Part shown: one piece after another, positions 33,971 through 42,111 of the stretch | Layout: each line of letters starts with the position of its first letter | How positions within the stretch are numbered: the first letter of the stretch is position 1 | NCBI GenBank assembly: GCA_036563505.1 | Contig: DATCMH010000021.1 | Location: forward strand, 6,037 to 70,036 | Origin: DATCMH01 sp036563505 | Lineage (GTDB): Bacteria; Pseudomonadota; Alphaproteobacteria; Rhizobiales; Beijerinckiaceae | Direction of reading: 5' to 3' | DNA: 64,000 nucleotides | Notes under the pieces: model-generated | The model's input: the letters and a program-made list of their open reading frames with translations, nothing else | What the model was told of the DNA's origin: nothing | Database searches by the model: none | Made by a program: the position numbers and the translations under genes

Positions 33971-35030
33971 CCTTGGCCGTGTAGTCCACCATCGGCACGA
34001 TGCGGGCGTAGTTGAGCCGGGTCGGCCCGATGATGCCCAGCACGCCGACGATCTGCTGGTTCCCGTCCCGGAAGGGCGCGGCGACGATCGACGAGCCGGA
34101 CATCGAGAACAGCTTGTTCTCCGAACCGATGAAGATGCGCACGCCCTCGCCCTCCTCGGCGCGGGCGAGGATGTCGATGACGTCGGTCTGGGTCTCGAGA
34201 TCCGCGAAGAGGAGGCGAATGCGCTCCAGGTCCTCGGCGGCGCGCAAGTCCTCCAGGAGATTAGCCTGGCCGCGCACGATGAGCTGGCGCGCCTCGCTCG
34301 GGCCGACCGTCGTGGCGAGCCCCGCTTCGACGAGGCGTGCGGTGATCTCGTCGAGCTCGCGTTTCATCTCGGCGCGACGGGCTTCGACCTCGCCCTTCAG
34401 CTCCCCGAGGGTGCGGCCGCGGATGCGGGCGTTGAGGAAGTTCGCCGCCTCCTGCAGGGCCGAAGCCGGCAGGCCGGGAGGCAGGGCGAGAAGGCGGTTC
34501 TCGACCGTGCCGTCCTCAGCGACGAGCACGACGAGGGCCCGCTCCGGGTCGAGGCGCACGAACTCGACGTGCTTGAGCCGCGCGTTGGTCTTTGTCGTCA
34601 CGACGACGCCGGCGCCGCGCGAGACGCCGGACAGAAGGGCGGAGGCTTCCGCCAGCGCCGTGTCGAAGGTGTGCCCGCTCGCGGCCGCGCGCATCTGCGC
34701 CTCGATGCGGCCCCGCTCCTCGGCACCGACGTCGCCGATCTCGAGCAGCGCGTCGACGAAGAAGCGCAGGCCCAGCTCCGTCGGCAGGCGGCCGGCCGAG
34801 GTGTGGGGGGCGTAGATCAGCCCGGCCTGCTCCAGATCCGCCATGACGTTGCGCACGGAGGCCGGCGAGAGCGTCATCGGGATGATGCGCGCGATGTTGC
34901 GGGAGCCCACCGGCTCGCCGGTCACGAGGTAGCTCTCGACGATCTGGCGGAAGATCTCGCGGGAGCGCTCGTTCAGGTCCGCGAGCGCGCGGGTTTGCAG
35001 GGGCGAGGGGGATCGCGTCGGCAGGTTCAT
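33939..35030 (-). CDS. hrcA: Heat-inducible transcription repressor HrcA
   Basis: A 363-residue repressor that binds CIRCE operators and controls groESL or dnaK genes. Start at 35030 gives MNLPTRSPSPLQTRALADLN; the winged-helix domain follows (SREIFRQIVESYLVTGEPVGSRNIAR and SPASVRNVMADLEQAGLIYAPHTSAGRLPT), then a GAF-like dimerisation domain. LNYARIVPMVDYTAKVMS near the C-terminus is family-typical. A longer upstream reading is not supported. It is divergent from rph across 140 bases. No CIRCE element was recognised in this window. Confidence 0.96.
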   Translation of the reverse strand: MNLPTRSPSPLQTRALADLNERSREIFRQIVESYLVTGEPVGSRNIARIIPMTLSPASVRNVMADLEQAGLIYAPHTSAGRLPTELGLRFFVDALLEIGDVGAEERGRIEAQMRAAASGHTFDTALAEASALLSGVSRGAGVVVTTKTNARLKHVEFVRLDPERALVVLVAEDGTVENRLLALPPGLPASALQEAANFLNARIRGRTLGELKGEVEARRAEMKRELDEITARLVEAGLATTVGPSEARQLIVRGQANLLEDLRAAEDLERIRLLFADLETQTDVIDILARAEEGEGVRIFIGSENKLFSMSGSSIVAAPFRDGNQQIVGVLGIIGPTRLNYARIVPMVDYTAKVMSRLLERGR

Positions 35031-35170
35031 CGGGGTCAGGACGTCCTCGAGGACAAGCGCGGCAACGCTGCATGATGGGGAGGAGCGAAGGTTGGCGCAA
35101 GCGCGCGTGATGCGGCCTTGCCGCTCACGCCCCCCTCGCCTAAACGGGCGCCTCAACCGGAGAGCACCCC

Positions 35171-35887
35171 ATGCGCCCCTCGAAACGCGCCCCTGACGAG
35201 CTGCGCAAGGTGACCCTCGAGAAGGGCGTCGCGCGCTACGCCGAGGGCTCCTGCCTCGTGTCCTTCGGCGAGACGAAGGTGCTCTGCACGGCGTCCCTGG
35301 AGGAGCGCGGCCCGCCGTGGCTCCGCGGCTCCGGCAAGGGCTGGGTGACGGCGGAATACGCCATGCTGCCCCGCGCCACGCATGAGCGGACCCGGCGGGA
35401 GGTCACCTCCGGCAAGCCATCCGGGCGAACGCAGGAGATCCAGCGCCTCATCGGCCGGTCGCTCCGCGCTGTCGTCCACCTGCCGGCCATGGGCGAGCGA
35501 CAGATCACCGTGGATTGCGACGTGATCCAGGCGGACGGCGGCACCCGCACCGCCTCCATCACCGGCGCCTGGGTGGCGCTGCACGAGTGCTTCGCTTGGA
35601 TGCAGGCCCGCTCCATCATCTCCGTGAACCCGCTGCGCGACCACGTCGCCGCGGTCTCCTGCGGGATCCACCAGGGCGCGCCCGTCCTCGACCTCGACTA
35701 CGCGGAGGATTCCGCCGCCGAGACGGACGCCAACTTCGTCGTGACGGGGTCGGGCGGCCTCGTCGAGGTGCAGGGCACGGCCGAGGGCAAGCCCTTCTCG
35801 GAGGACGAGTTCATGAGCCTGCTGCGCCTTGCCAAAGGCGGGGTGGAACAGCTTATCGCGCTGCAGAAGGCCGCGGTCGGCGTATGA
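35171..35887 (+). CDS. rph: Ribonuclease PH
   Basis: A 238-residue phosphorolytic 3'-5' exoribonuclease that trims tRNA 3' ends. Standard motifs are present: MRPSKRAPDELRKVTLEKG at the start, CTASLEERGPPWLRGSGKGWVTAEYAMLPRATHER, and the active-site GRTQEIQRLIGRSLRAVV and DCDVIQADGGTRTASITGA. The ATG at 35171 follows CCGGAGAGCACCCC. Its stop overlaps the rdgB start (ATGA), giving the conserved hrcA/rph-rdgB arrangement of alphaproteobacteria. Confidence 0.97.
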   Translation: MRPSKRAPDELRKVTLEKGVARYAEGSCLVSFGETKVLCTASLEERGPPWLRGSGKGWVTAEYAMLPRATHERTRREVTSGKPSGRTQEIQRLIGRSLRAVVHLPAMGERQITVDCDVIQADGGTRTASITGAWVALHECFAWMQARSIISVNPLRDHVAAVSCGIHQGAPVLDLDYAEDSAAETDANFVVTGSGGLVEVQGTAEGKPFSEDEFMSLLRLAKGGVEQLIALQKAAVGV

Positions 35888-36543
35888 GCGAAGGCCGCCA
35901 CCGAAAACTCGCGGGCAAGGTCGTCATCGCCACCCACAACGCGGGCAAGCTCGTGGAGATGCGCGAGCTCCTCGCGCCCTTCGGCGTCGAGGCCGTGTCG
36001 GCGGGCGAGCTCGGGCTGCCCGTGCCGGCCGAGACGGGGCACATGTTCGCCGAGAACGCCGCCCTGAAGGCCCATGCGGCGGCGAAAGCGACGGGCCTTC
36101 CGGCCCTCTCGGACGATTCCGGCATCTGCGTCGATGCGCTGGACGGCGCGCCCGGGCTGTTCTCCGCCGACTGGGCGGTGAGCAAGGATTTTTCGGCCGC
36201 CATGGCGCGGGTCGAGCGCGAGCTGCAGCGCCGCGGCGCGACGACGCCGGCGCAGCGCCGGGCGCATTTCGTCTCGGCCCTCGTCATCGCCTGGCCCGAC
36301 GGCCACGAGGAGCTGTTCGAGGGCCGCGTCTTCGGCGAGGTGGTCTGGCCGCCGCGGGGCACCAAGGGCTTCGGCTACGACCCCCTGTTCAAGCCGGACG
36401 GCCACGAGCGCACCTTCGGCGAGATCTCGTCGGAGGAAAAGCACGGCATCGACTGGGCGCGCGGCGAGGCGCTCTCGCACCGTGCCCGGGCGTTCCTGGC
36501 CCTCGCGCCGGCCTGCCTGACGCGCGACCAGAACGGCTCCTGA
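35884..36543 (+). CDS. rdgB: RdgB/HAM1 non-canonical purine NTP pyrophosphatase
   Basis: A 219-residue house-cleaning enzyme that hydrolyses dITP, ITP and XTP to monophosphates, preventing misincorporation. Family markers are KVVIATHNAGKLVEM near the start, FAENAALKAHAAAKATGLPALSDDSGICVDAL, and GTKGFGYDPLFKPDGH with the metal and base-binding residues. The start ATG at 35884 overlaps the rph stop. Length is a little longer than the E. coli protein (197). Confidence 0.96.
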   Translation: MSEGRHRKLAGKVVIATHNAGKLVEMRELLAPFGVEAVSAGELGLPVPAETGHMFAENAALKAHAAAKATGLPALSDDSGICVDALDGAPGLFSADWAVSKDFSAAMARVERELQRRGATTPAQRRAHFVSALVIAWPDGHEELFEGRVFGEVVWPPRGTKGFGYDPLFKPDGHERTFGEISSEEKHGIDWARGEALSHRARAFLALAPACLTRDQNGS

Positions 36544-36562
36544 CGGCGCGAGAGCTGAGAGC

Positions 36563-37309
36563 TCAGCCGCCGAAGCGCTCGGTTCGGATGCGGTCAGCCG
36601 GGACGTCCGCGTCGAGGAGAAGATCGGACGCGGCGCCGACAAAGCGGTTCGAGCCGCACACGAAAACATGGGCCGGGGGCGCCGGAAGCTGGGCGAGTGC
36701 CTCTTCGATCAGGGCGCGATCGATCCGTCCGCTGCGCGTGCCGGGGACGGACGCTGCCTCGCGGGTTAAGGCTAGGGTCAGACCGAAGCCGGGCTCCCGC
36801 GCCGCCCGGTCGAGCAACTCGTCCCGAGCGATCACCTCATCGAGGCTGCGGGCGGAATAGACGAGGTGGGCCGGCACCTCGGGCGCCGTCGCGCGATGGC
36901 GCAGCATCGACAGGAGCGGCACCACCCCCGAGCCGCCGCCGACGAGCAGCAGCGGGCCGCCGTCCTCGGCGCCCCAGGTAAAGGGATGACCGATCGGTCC
37001 CCGCATCTCGATCAGGTCGCCCGCCTGCGCCACTTCGTGGAAAAAGCTCGAGACCTCGCCGTCGTCGAGGCGCTCGACCATGATCTCGACCGCGCCCGGC
37101 GTCTCGGGAGAGGAGGCGATGGAGTAGGAGCGCTGGGCCTGATAGCCGTCCTCGGCGGTGAGGCGCACGTCGACGTACTGTCCCGCGCGGAAGCGCTCCC
37201 AGCCGACCTGGAGCCGAAAGCTCTTCACCCGCGGCGTGACCGTCTCGACGGCGAGGATCGGCACCTCGCGCCAGATCAGCTTGACGGGCTGGGCGCGGGC
37301 CGCGAGCAC
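36563..37309 (-). CDS. FNR-type flavin oxidoreductase
   Basis: A 248-residue ferredoxin-reductase-like flavoprotein without an iron-sulfur domain. The FAD-binding segment is QRSYSIASSPET (RxYS motif), the nucleotide domain begins LLLVGGGSGVVPLLSMLRH, and PAHVFVCGSNRFV is the C-terminal NAD(P)H-side motif. The start is GTG at 37309, four bases after the stop of the upstream molybdenum-enzyme gene. It likely passes electrons from NAD(P)H to that partner. No signal peptide is present. Confidence 0.88.
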   Translation of the reverse strand: MLAARAQPVKLIWREVPILAVETVTPRVKSFRLQVGWERFRAGQYVDVRLTAEDGYQAQRSYSIASSPETPGAVEIMVERLDDGEVSSFFHEVAQAGDLIEMRGPIGHPFTWGAEDGGPLLLVGGGSGVVPLLSMLRHRATAPEVPAHLVYSARSLDEVIARDELLDRAAREPGFGLTLALTREAASVPGTRSGRIDRALIEEALAQLPAPPAHVFVCGSNRFVGAASDLLLDADVPADRIRTERFGG

Positions 37310-37313
37310 CGTC

Positions 37314-37919
37314 TCAATCGCCCTCGAAGCGCTGCTCGCGCCAGGGGTCGCCGTACATGTGGTAGCCGCGCAGCTCCCAGAAGCCGCCCGTGTCCTTCTC
37401 GATGAAGCGCAGGCCCTTCACCCACTTCGCCGACTTCCAGAAGTAGAGATGCGGCACCAGGAGCCGGGCGGGGCCGCCGTGATCGGGCGTGATGGGCTGG
37501 CCGTCATAGGCCGTCGCGACCATCGCCTTGCCGCCCGTGAGGTCCGCGACGGGCACGTTCGTGTCGTAGCCGTCGTAGGAGAGCGCCAGCAGGAACCCCG
37601 TCGGCGCCTCAAGGCCGGCCGCGGCCAGGAGGTCGTCGAAACTCACCCCTTCCCACCGCGTGTCGAATTTCGACCACTTGGTCACGCAGTGGATGTCGCC
37701 CTGCCACTTGCTGCGCGGCAGGGTCTGGAACTCGTCCCAAGTCCAGCTCTTGAGGGGCCGCGGCCCGTGCCAGAGGTCGAAGCGCCAATGCGCCAAGTCG
37801 ATTCGCGGCGTCGGACCCAGGGAGAGCACGGGGAAGTCGTCGGTGAGGTACTGCCCGGGCGGCAAACGGTCCGCCTTGTCCTCGCCCTGCCGGCGTCCGG
37901 TGAACCCGCGCGTCGCCAT
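37314..37919 (-). CDS. Sulfite-oxidase-like molybdopterin oxidoreductase, cytosolic type
   Basis: A 201-residue Mo-cofactor protein of the sulfite oxidase fold (oxidored_molyb). The cysteine that ligates molybdenum is in GDIHCVTKWSKFD (C78). VPVADLTGG, YDGQPITPDHGGPARLLVPHLYFWKSAKWV and the C-terminal region complete the fold. It is short, lacks a Tat signal, and is followed four bases later by an FNR-type reductase, unlike periplasmic MsrP, which pairs with the haem protein MsrQ. The start at 37919 follows GGAGACGTGC. Substrate unknown. moaD and moaE at 7006-7724 provide cofactor steps. Confidence 0.9.
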   Translation of the reverse strand: MATRGFTGRRQGEDKADRLPPGQYLTDDFPVLSLGPTPRIDLAHWRFDLWHGPRPLKSWTWDEFQTLPRSKWQGDIHCVTKWSKFDTRWEGVSFDDLLAAAGLEAPTGFLLALSYDGYDTNVPVADLTGGKAMVATAYDGQPITPDHGGPARLLVPHLYFWKSAKWVKGLRFIEKDTGGFWELRGYHMYGDPWREQRFEGD

Positions 37920-37948
37920 GCACGTCTCCTGGAGCATATCCTCTGGCG

Positions 37949-38067
37949 GTCATTCCTGGGCGCGCAGAGCGCGAGCCCGGAATCCATGACTGAGCCAGAC
38001 GTTAATCAAGGCCACTCACCCGGTCGTGGATTCCGGGTTCTCGGCCTTGGCCGAGCCCCGGAATGAC
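37949..38067. repeat. REP-like composite inverted repeat, copy 2
   Basis: Second copy of the element at 3935-4050. It begins GTCATTCCTGGGCGCG and ends GCCCCGGAATGACGG, with inner arms GAGCCCGGAATCCATGAC and GTCGTGGATTCCGGGTTCTC. It fills the gap upstream of the molybdenum-enzyme gene and downstream of the carboxypeptidase gene. Spacer bases differ from copy 1 while the arms are conserved. Confidence 0.8.
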
Positions 38068-38133
38068 GGCCATTTCGTGGTTGAGCCCTGACTTCGTCTT
38101 GGCAACAGGCAGTCGAGGACTGCCCGTTTCTGA

Positions 38134-39663
38134 TCACTCGTCGCTCTTGGCCTTCTTCGCCGCCGGCTTGGCGGGCTTCTTGGCCTCGGCCGTCTTCGTG
38201 TCGGCCTTCTTAGTTTCAGCCTTGTTGGGCTCGACCTTCTTCGCCGCCGGCTTGACCTTCAGGGTCTCGGCCGGGTCGACCGGTTTGGCCTTCACCTTGC
38301 CGCCCGCAATGACGGGCGGCGTCTCGGTCGAGGCATAGGCCTGGGCGGGGCCGCTCCGCTTCGCCGCGGGCGCCGCCGGCTTCGCGGCGACCTTCGGCGC
38401 CACCTTGGCCGCAATCTTCGCGGGCTTCGGCTCCGCCTTCACCGCCACCTTGGGCTCGGGCTTCGCGGCAACCTTCGGCTCAGGCTTGGCCGCCACTTTC
38501 GGCTCGGGCTTGGCCTTCGCGACGCGGGGCTTGAGCGCCTCGACGGGCTCGCCCTTGTCCTCGGCCGCCACGGCCGTCCCCGCCGGATCGCGGCCGATCC
38601 AGACGAGCATCGGCTGCAGGGGCGCGCGCGGCGGAAGCTCGCGGGTCTGCCAGCCGGCCCCGGGAGCGCTGCTCGCCGCGAAACCCAGTGCCTGCGAGCT
38701 GAACGCCGTGGAGCCGGCGTTCTCGGCATTGCCGGAGTTGCCGGCCGAGGCCTGCACGGGCTCCGCATCCTCCTCGGCCGGGACCGCGCGGCCGCAGACC
38801 ACGGGACGCATGTCCGGCGCGGCGATCACGTTGGAGGCGGGCAGCTCCTCGAGGCGCTGGCCGCTCCAGCCCGACGAGGCAAAGCCCCGGTCGAAGAGAT
38901 CGGCGGCGCGCAAGGTGCGCTCCTTGGCCTTGGTCGAGCCCATCACGACGGTGATGAGCCGGCGCCCGCCGCGGGTCGCGCTCGCCACGACGTTGAAGCC
39001 GCCCGAGCAGATGAAGCCCGTCTTCATCCCGTCGACACCGTCGTAGCGGCCGAGCAAACCGTTGTGGTTCGCCATCACCCGCCGGCCGAACTTGATGGCC
39101 GAGATCGAGAACAGGTCCTTGGAGTCGGGGAAGTCGCGCAGGATCGCCCGGCCGAGGATCGCCATGTCGCGGGCCGAGGTGTGCTGGCGCGGATCGGGCA
39201 GGCCGTGCGGGTTCACCCACACGCTCTCGCGCATGCCGATGCGCTGGGCGTGCTCGTTCATCAGCGCCGCGAAGCCCTCGACCGAGCCGCCGAGATTCTC
39301 GGCGATCATGGCGGAGATGTCGTTGGCCGACTTCACCATGATGATCTTGAGGGCGTTGTCGAGGGTGAGCTGCGTGCCCGGCTTGAAGCCCATCTTGGAG
39401 GGCGGCTCGGACGCCGCCTCGGGCGAGAGCGTGAGCAGCTGGTCGAGGGAGGCCTTGCCGTCGCGGACCATGCTGAGCGCCACGTAGGTGGTCATCAGCT
39501 TGGTGATGGAGGCCGGAAACCAGGGGTCCGTCGCCCGCTCGGCGTAGAGGACGCGGCCGGAATCGACGTCGACCACGAGGGCCGGCGTCGCGGCTAGGGT
39601 CGCGCCGGCGAAGCTGAGGCCGAACAGGAAACTCAAGGTGCGGACGGCGCGGCGCGCGATCAT
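38134..39663 (-). CDS. D-alanyl-D-alanine carboxypeptidase with Lys/Ala/Pro-rich tail
   Basis: A 509-residue low-molecular-weight penicillin-binding protein (DacA/DacC, S11 family). A signal peptide lies at 1-24. The catalytic triad of motifs is complete: S52-ITK, SAN in VKSANDISAM, and KTG in DGMKTGFICSGG. It trims the terminal D-Ala of peptidoglycan stem peptides in the periplasm. From about residue 375 a Lys/Ala/Pro-rich tail begins with repeated EPKVAAKP units and ends KPAAKKAKSDE, resembling histone-H1-like low-complexity sequence. The classical C-terminal amphipathic anchor is not evident. The tail may bind peptidoglycan, membrane or nucleic acid; this is inference. Confidence 0.92.
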   Translation of the reverse strand: MIARRAVRTLSFLFGLSFAGATLAATPALVVDVDSGRVLYAERATDPWFPASITKLMTTYVALSMVRDGKASLDQLLTLSPEAASEPPSKMGFKPGTQLTLDNALKIIMVKSANDISAMIAENLGGSVEGFAALMNEHAQRIGMRESVWVNPHGLPDPRQHTSARDMAILGRAILRDFPDSKDLFSISAIKFGRRVMANHNGLLGRYDGVDGMKTGFICSGGFNVVASATRGGRRLITVVMGSTKAKERTLRAADLFDRGFASSGWSGQRLEELPASNVIAAPDMRPVVCGRAVPAEEDAEPVQASAGNSGNAENAGSTAFSSQALGFAASSAPGAGWQTRELPPRAPLQPMLVWIGRDPAGTAVAAEDKGEPVEALKPRVAKAKPEPKVAAKPEPKVAAKPEPKVAVKAEPKPAKIAAKVAPKVAAKPAAPAAKRSGPAQAYASTETPPVIAGGKVKAKPVDPAETLKVKPAAKKVEPNKAETKKADTKTAEAKKPAKPAAKKAKSDE

Positions 39664-39869
39664 GCTCGGGATTGCTCCGTGGAACGGTCGTCCGTGGGAT
39701 GGCCAGGGAAGCGTCGCCGGACGGCGAGCCGTTCCTGAACGCCCGACGATGGTTGTAGTTCACCGCAGCGGCTCTGCAAAGCTTGAGCCGACGACGGGTT
39801 TTGGACGATCGAAGGCTCGCTCCAATCAGGCATCCGTGGCAAGAGCGTGGCGCGACCCCGGCCTCCCCG

Positions 39870-40772
39870 ATGCTTTCGCTCCTCTGGATTCCCGCCACCC
39901 TCGTCGCTGCGGCCGCGCAGACGGCGCGCAACGCCACGCAGCGGCGGCTCGTCGACAGCCTCGGCACGGCCGGCGCCACGCAGGTGCGCTTCCTCTACGG
40001 CCTGCCTTTCGCTGGCCTGTTCCTCGTCCTCGTGCTCGCGGCCACCGGCGAGGCCTTGCCCCGCCCGGGACAGGGCTTCGCCGGCTTCATCCTGCTCGGC
40101 GCTTTGTCGCAGATCCTTGCCACTGGGCTGATGCTCGCCGCGATGCGCGAGCGCTCCTTCGCTGTCGTCACGGCGCTCATCAAGACGGAGCCGGTCCAGG
40201 TCGCCCTGTTCGGCCTTCTCGTCCTGCACGACCGCCTGAGCCTTCCCGTGGTGGCGGCGATCCTCGTCGCAACGGCCGGCGTGCTTCTGGTCTCGGGCAC
40301 GAAGAGTCTCGGCGAACTCGCGGGCGCGGACGGGCGGTCGGTCGCGCTCGGGATCGTCTCGGGAGCCTGCTTCGCGCTGGCCTCCATCGGCTTTCGCGGC
40401 GCGATCCTCTCCCTCGAGAGCGGCTCGTTTCTCGTGCGGGCAACCACGGTGCTCGCCTGGGGACTGGGGTTGCAGAGTCTCATTCTAGGGTTGTGGCTCG
40501 GCCTGCGGGACCGGGCCGCCCTGGTCGGAAGCCTGAAAGTCTGGCGCTCGTCGCTGACGGCGGGGTTCCTGGGCGCCTTCGCCTCGCAGTTCTGGTTCAT
40601 CGGCTTCGCCCTCACCGCCGCCGCGAACGTGCGGACGCTCGCCCTCGTCGAGGTACTGATGGCCCAGGCCGTATCGCGAAAGCTCTTCGCTCAAGCCACC
40701 ACCCGACGGGAATGGGCCGGGCTCGCCCTCATCGTCGGCGGCGTCGTCCTGCTCCTCGCGGCCCAAACCTGA
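39870..40772 (+). CDS. DMT-superfamily (EamA) transporter
   Basis: A 300-residue membrane protein with about ten hydrophobic helices and two EamA repeats, the second starting near SVALGIVSGACFALASIGFRG. The start at 39870 gives MLSLLWIPATLVAAAAQTARN. EamA proteins export amino acids, purines or other metabolites or take up small solutes; the ligand is unknown. Divergent from the carboxypeptidase across about 200 bases without an evident gene. No neighbour indicates its substrate. Confidence 0.85.
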   Translation: MLSLLWIPATLVAAAAQTARNATQRRLVDSLGTAGATQVRFLYGLPFAGLFLVLVLAATGEALPRPGQGFAGFILLGALSQILATGLMLAAMRERSFAVVTALIKTEPVQVALFGLLVLHDRLSLPVVAAILVATAGVLLVSGTKSLGELAGADGRSVALGIVSGACFALASIGFRGAILSLESGSFLVRATTVLAWGLGLQSLILGLWLGLRDRAALVGSLKVWRSSLTAGFLGAFASQFWFIGFALTAAANVRTLALVEVLMAQAVSRKLFAQATTRREWAGLALIVGGVVLLLAAQT

Positions 40773-40824
40773 CGCGCCTGAGCCTGACGCGCGGTCCCCG
40801 CGACAGGCTCTTGCCCAAGCTCCC

Positions 40825-40836
40825 GTGTAGGTACAC
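40825..40836. promoter_or_regulatory. Candidate operator, perfect palindrome upstream of thiolase gene
   Basis: GTGTA-GG-TACAC is a perfect palindrome with a two-base spacer. It lies about 95 bases before the thiolase start in a gap with no gene. Its size and form fit a FadR/GntR or TetR-type site, but no cognate regulator is adjacent, so the call is tentative. Confidence 0.3.
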
Positions 40837-40931
40837 ATCAGGTATGCCGTCCGTCGCCTTGCCTGCTGCCCGGCGAAGGATCAAAGTGCCGCCACTTCGT
40901 GCATTCTGACGTCCCGAAAAGGAGTCGCGCC

Positions 40932-42101
40932 ATGACCGCCTGCATCGTAGGCTGGGCCCATACCCCCTTCGGCAAGCTCGACGCCGAGAGCGTCGAGAGC
41001 CTCGTCGTCCGCGTCGCGGACGAGGCGCTCGAGAACGCCGGCATCGGGCCCGGCGACGTGGACGAGATCGTGCTCGGCCACTTCAACGCCGGTTTCTCGG
41101 CTCAGGAGTTCACGGCCTCCCTCGTGCTCCAGGCCGATGACGGCTTCCGCTTCAAGCCGGCGACCCGGGTGGAGAACGCCTGCGCCACGGGATCGGCGGC
41201 GGTGCACCAGGCCATCAAGACGATCGAGGCCAAGCGCGCCAAGGTCGTGCTGGTGGTCGGCGTCGAGCAGATGACGACAACGCCGGGCGCGCAGATCGGG
41301 CAGAACCTGCTCAAGGCCTCCTACCTGCCCGAGGACGGCGATACGCCCGGCGGCTTCGCCGGCGTCTTCGGCAAGATCGCGGGTGGCTACTTCCAGCGCC
41401 ACGGCGACCAGTCCGACGCGCTCGCCATGATCGCGGCGAAGAACCACAAGAACGGCGTCGGCAACCCTTACGCCCAGATGCGCAAGGACCTCGGCTTCGA
41501 GTTCTGCCGCGCGGAGTCGGACAAAAACCCCTTCGTCGCCGGCCCCCTGAAGCGCACCGACTGCTCCCTCGTCTCGGACGGCGCGGCCGCCCTCGTGCTG
41601 ACCGATACGGACACCGCGCTCAAGATGCGCCGCGCCGTGGCCTTCCGCGCCACCGCCCACGCCCAGGATTTCCTGCCGATGTCGAAGCGCGACATCCTTA
41701 AGTTCGAGGGCTGCGCCGTCGCGTGGAAGCAGGCCCTGGAGAGGGCGGGCGTGACCCTCGACGACCTCTCCTTCGTCGAGACGCACGACTGCTTCACCAT
41801 CGCCGAGCTCATCGAGTACGAGGCGATGGGCCTGACGCCCGAGGGCCAAGGCGCGATTGCCATCAAGGAGGGCTGGACGCACAAGGACGGCAAGCTGCCG
41901 GTCAATCCGTCCGGCGGCCTCAAGGCCAAGGGTCACCCGATCGGCGCGACGGGCGTCTCCATGCATGCCCTCTCGGCGATGCAACTCACGGGCGAGGCGC
42001 CCGAGGGCATCCAGATCCCGAACGCGCGCCTCGCAGGCATCTTCAACATGGGCGGGGCCGCGGTGGCGAATTACGTCTCGGTGCTCGAGCGCATCAAGTA
42101 A
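40932..42101 (+). CDS. Thiolase-family acetyl-CoA acetyltransferase
   Basis: A 389-residue thiolase of the SCP-x/non-canonical branch. The nucleophile Cys is in RVENACATGSAAVHQA, a His is in SFVETHDCFTIAELIEYEAMG, and the C-terminal GGLKAKGHPIGATG motif is intact. Thiolases cleave or form 3-oxoacyl-CoA. The start at 40932 follows AAAAGGAG. The DUF35 OB-fold partner often encoded beside SCP-x-type thiolases is absent. An MFS gene follows 11 bases later. The acyl-CoA substrate is not determined. Confidence 0.9.
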   Translation: MTACIVGWAHTPFGKLDAESVESLVVRVADEALENAGIGPGDVDEIVLGHFNAGFSAQEFTASLVLQADDGFRFKPATRVENACATGSAAVHQAIKTIEAKRAKVVLVVGVEQMTTTPGAQIGQNLLKASYLPEDGDTPGGFAGVFGKIAGGYFQRHGDQSDALAMIAAKNHKNGVGNPYAQMRKDLGFEFCRAESDKNPFVAGPLKRTDCSLVSDGAAALVLTDTDTALKMRRAVAFRATAHAQDFLPMSKRDILKFEGCAVAWKQALERAGVTLDDLSFVETHDCFTIAELIEYEAMGLTPEGQGAIAIKEGWTHKDGKLPVNPSGGLKAKGHPIGATGVSMHALSAMQLTGEAPEGIQIPNARLAGIFNMGGAAVANYVSVLERIK

Positions 42102-42111
42102 GCAGGGCAGG

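Noticed and set aside
38134..38540. Possible separate histone-H1-like gene in the Lys/Ala/Pro region
   Set aside because: The stretch is in frame with, and continuous with, the carboxypeptidase; no independent start or ribosome site is evident.
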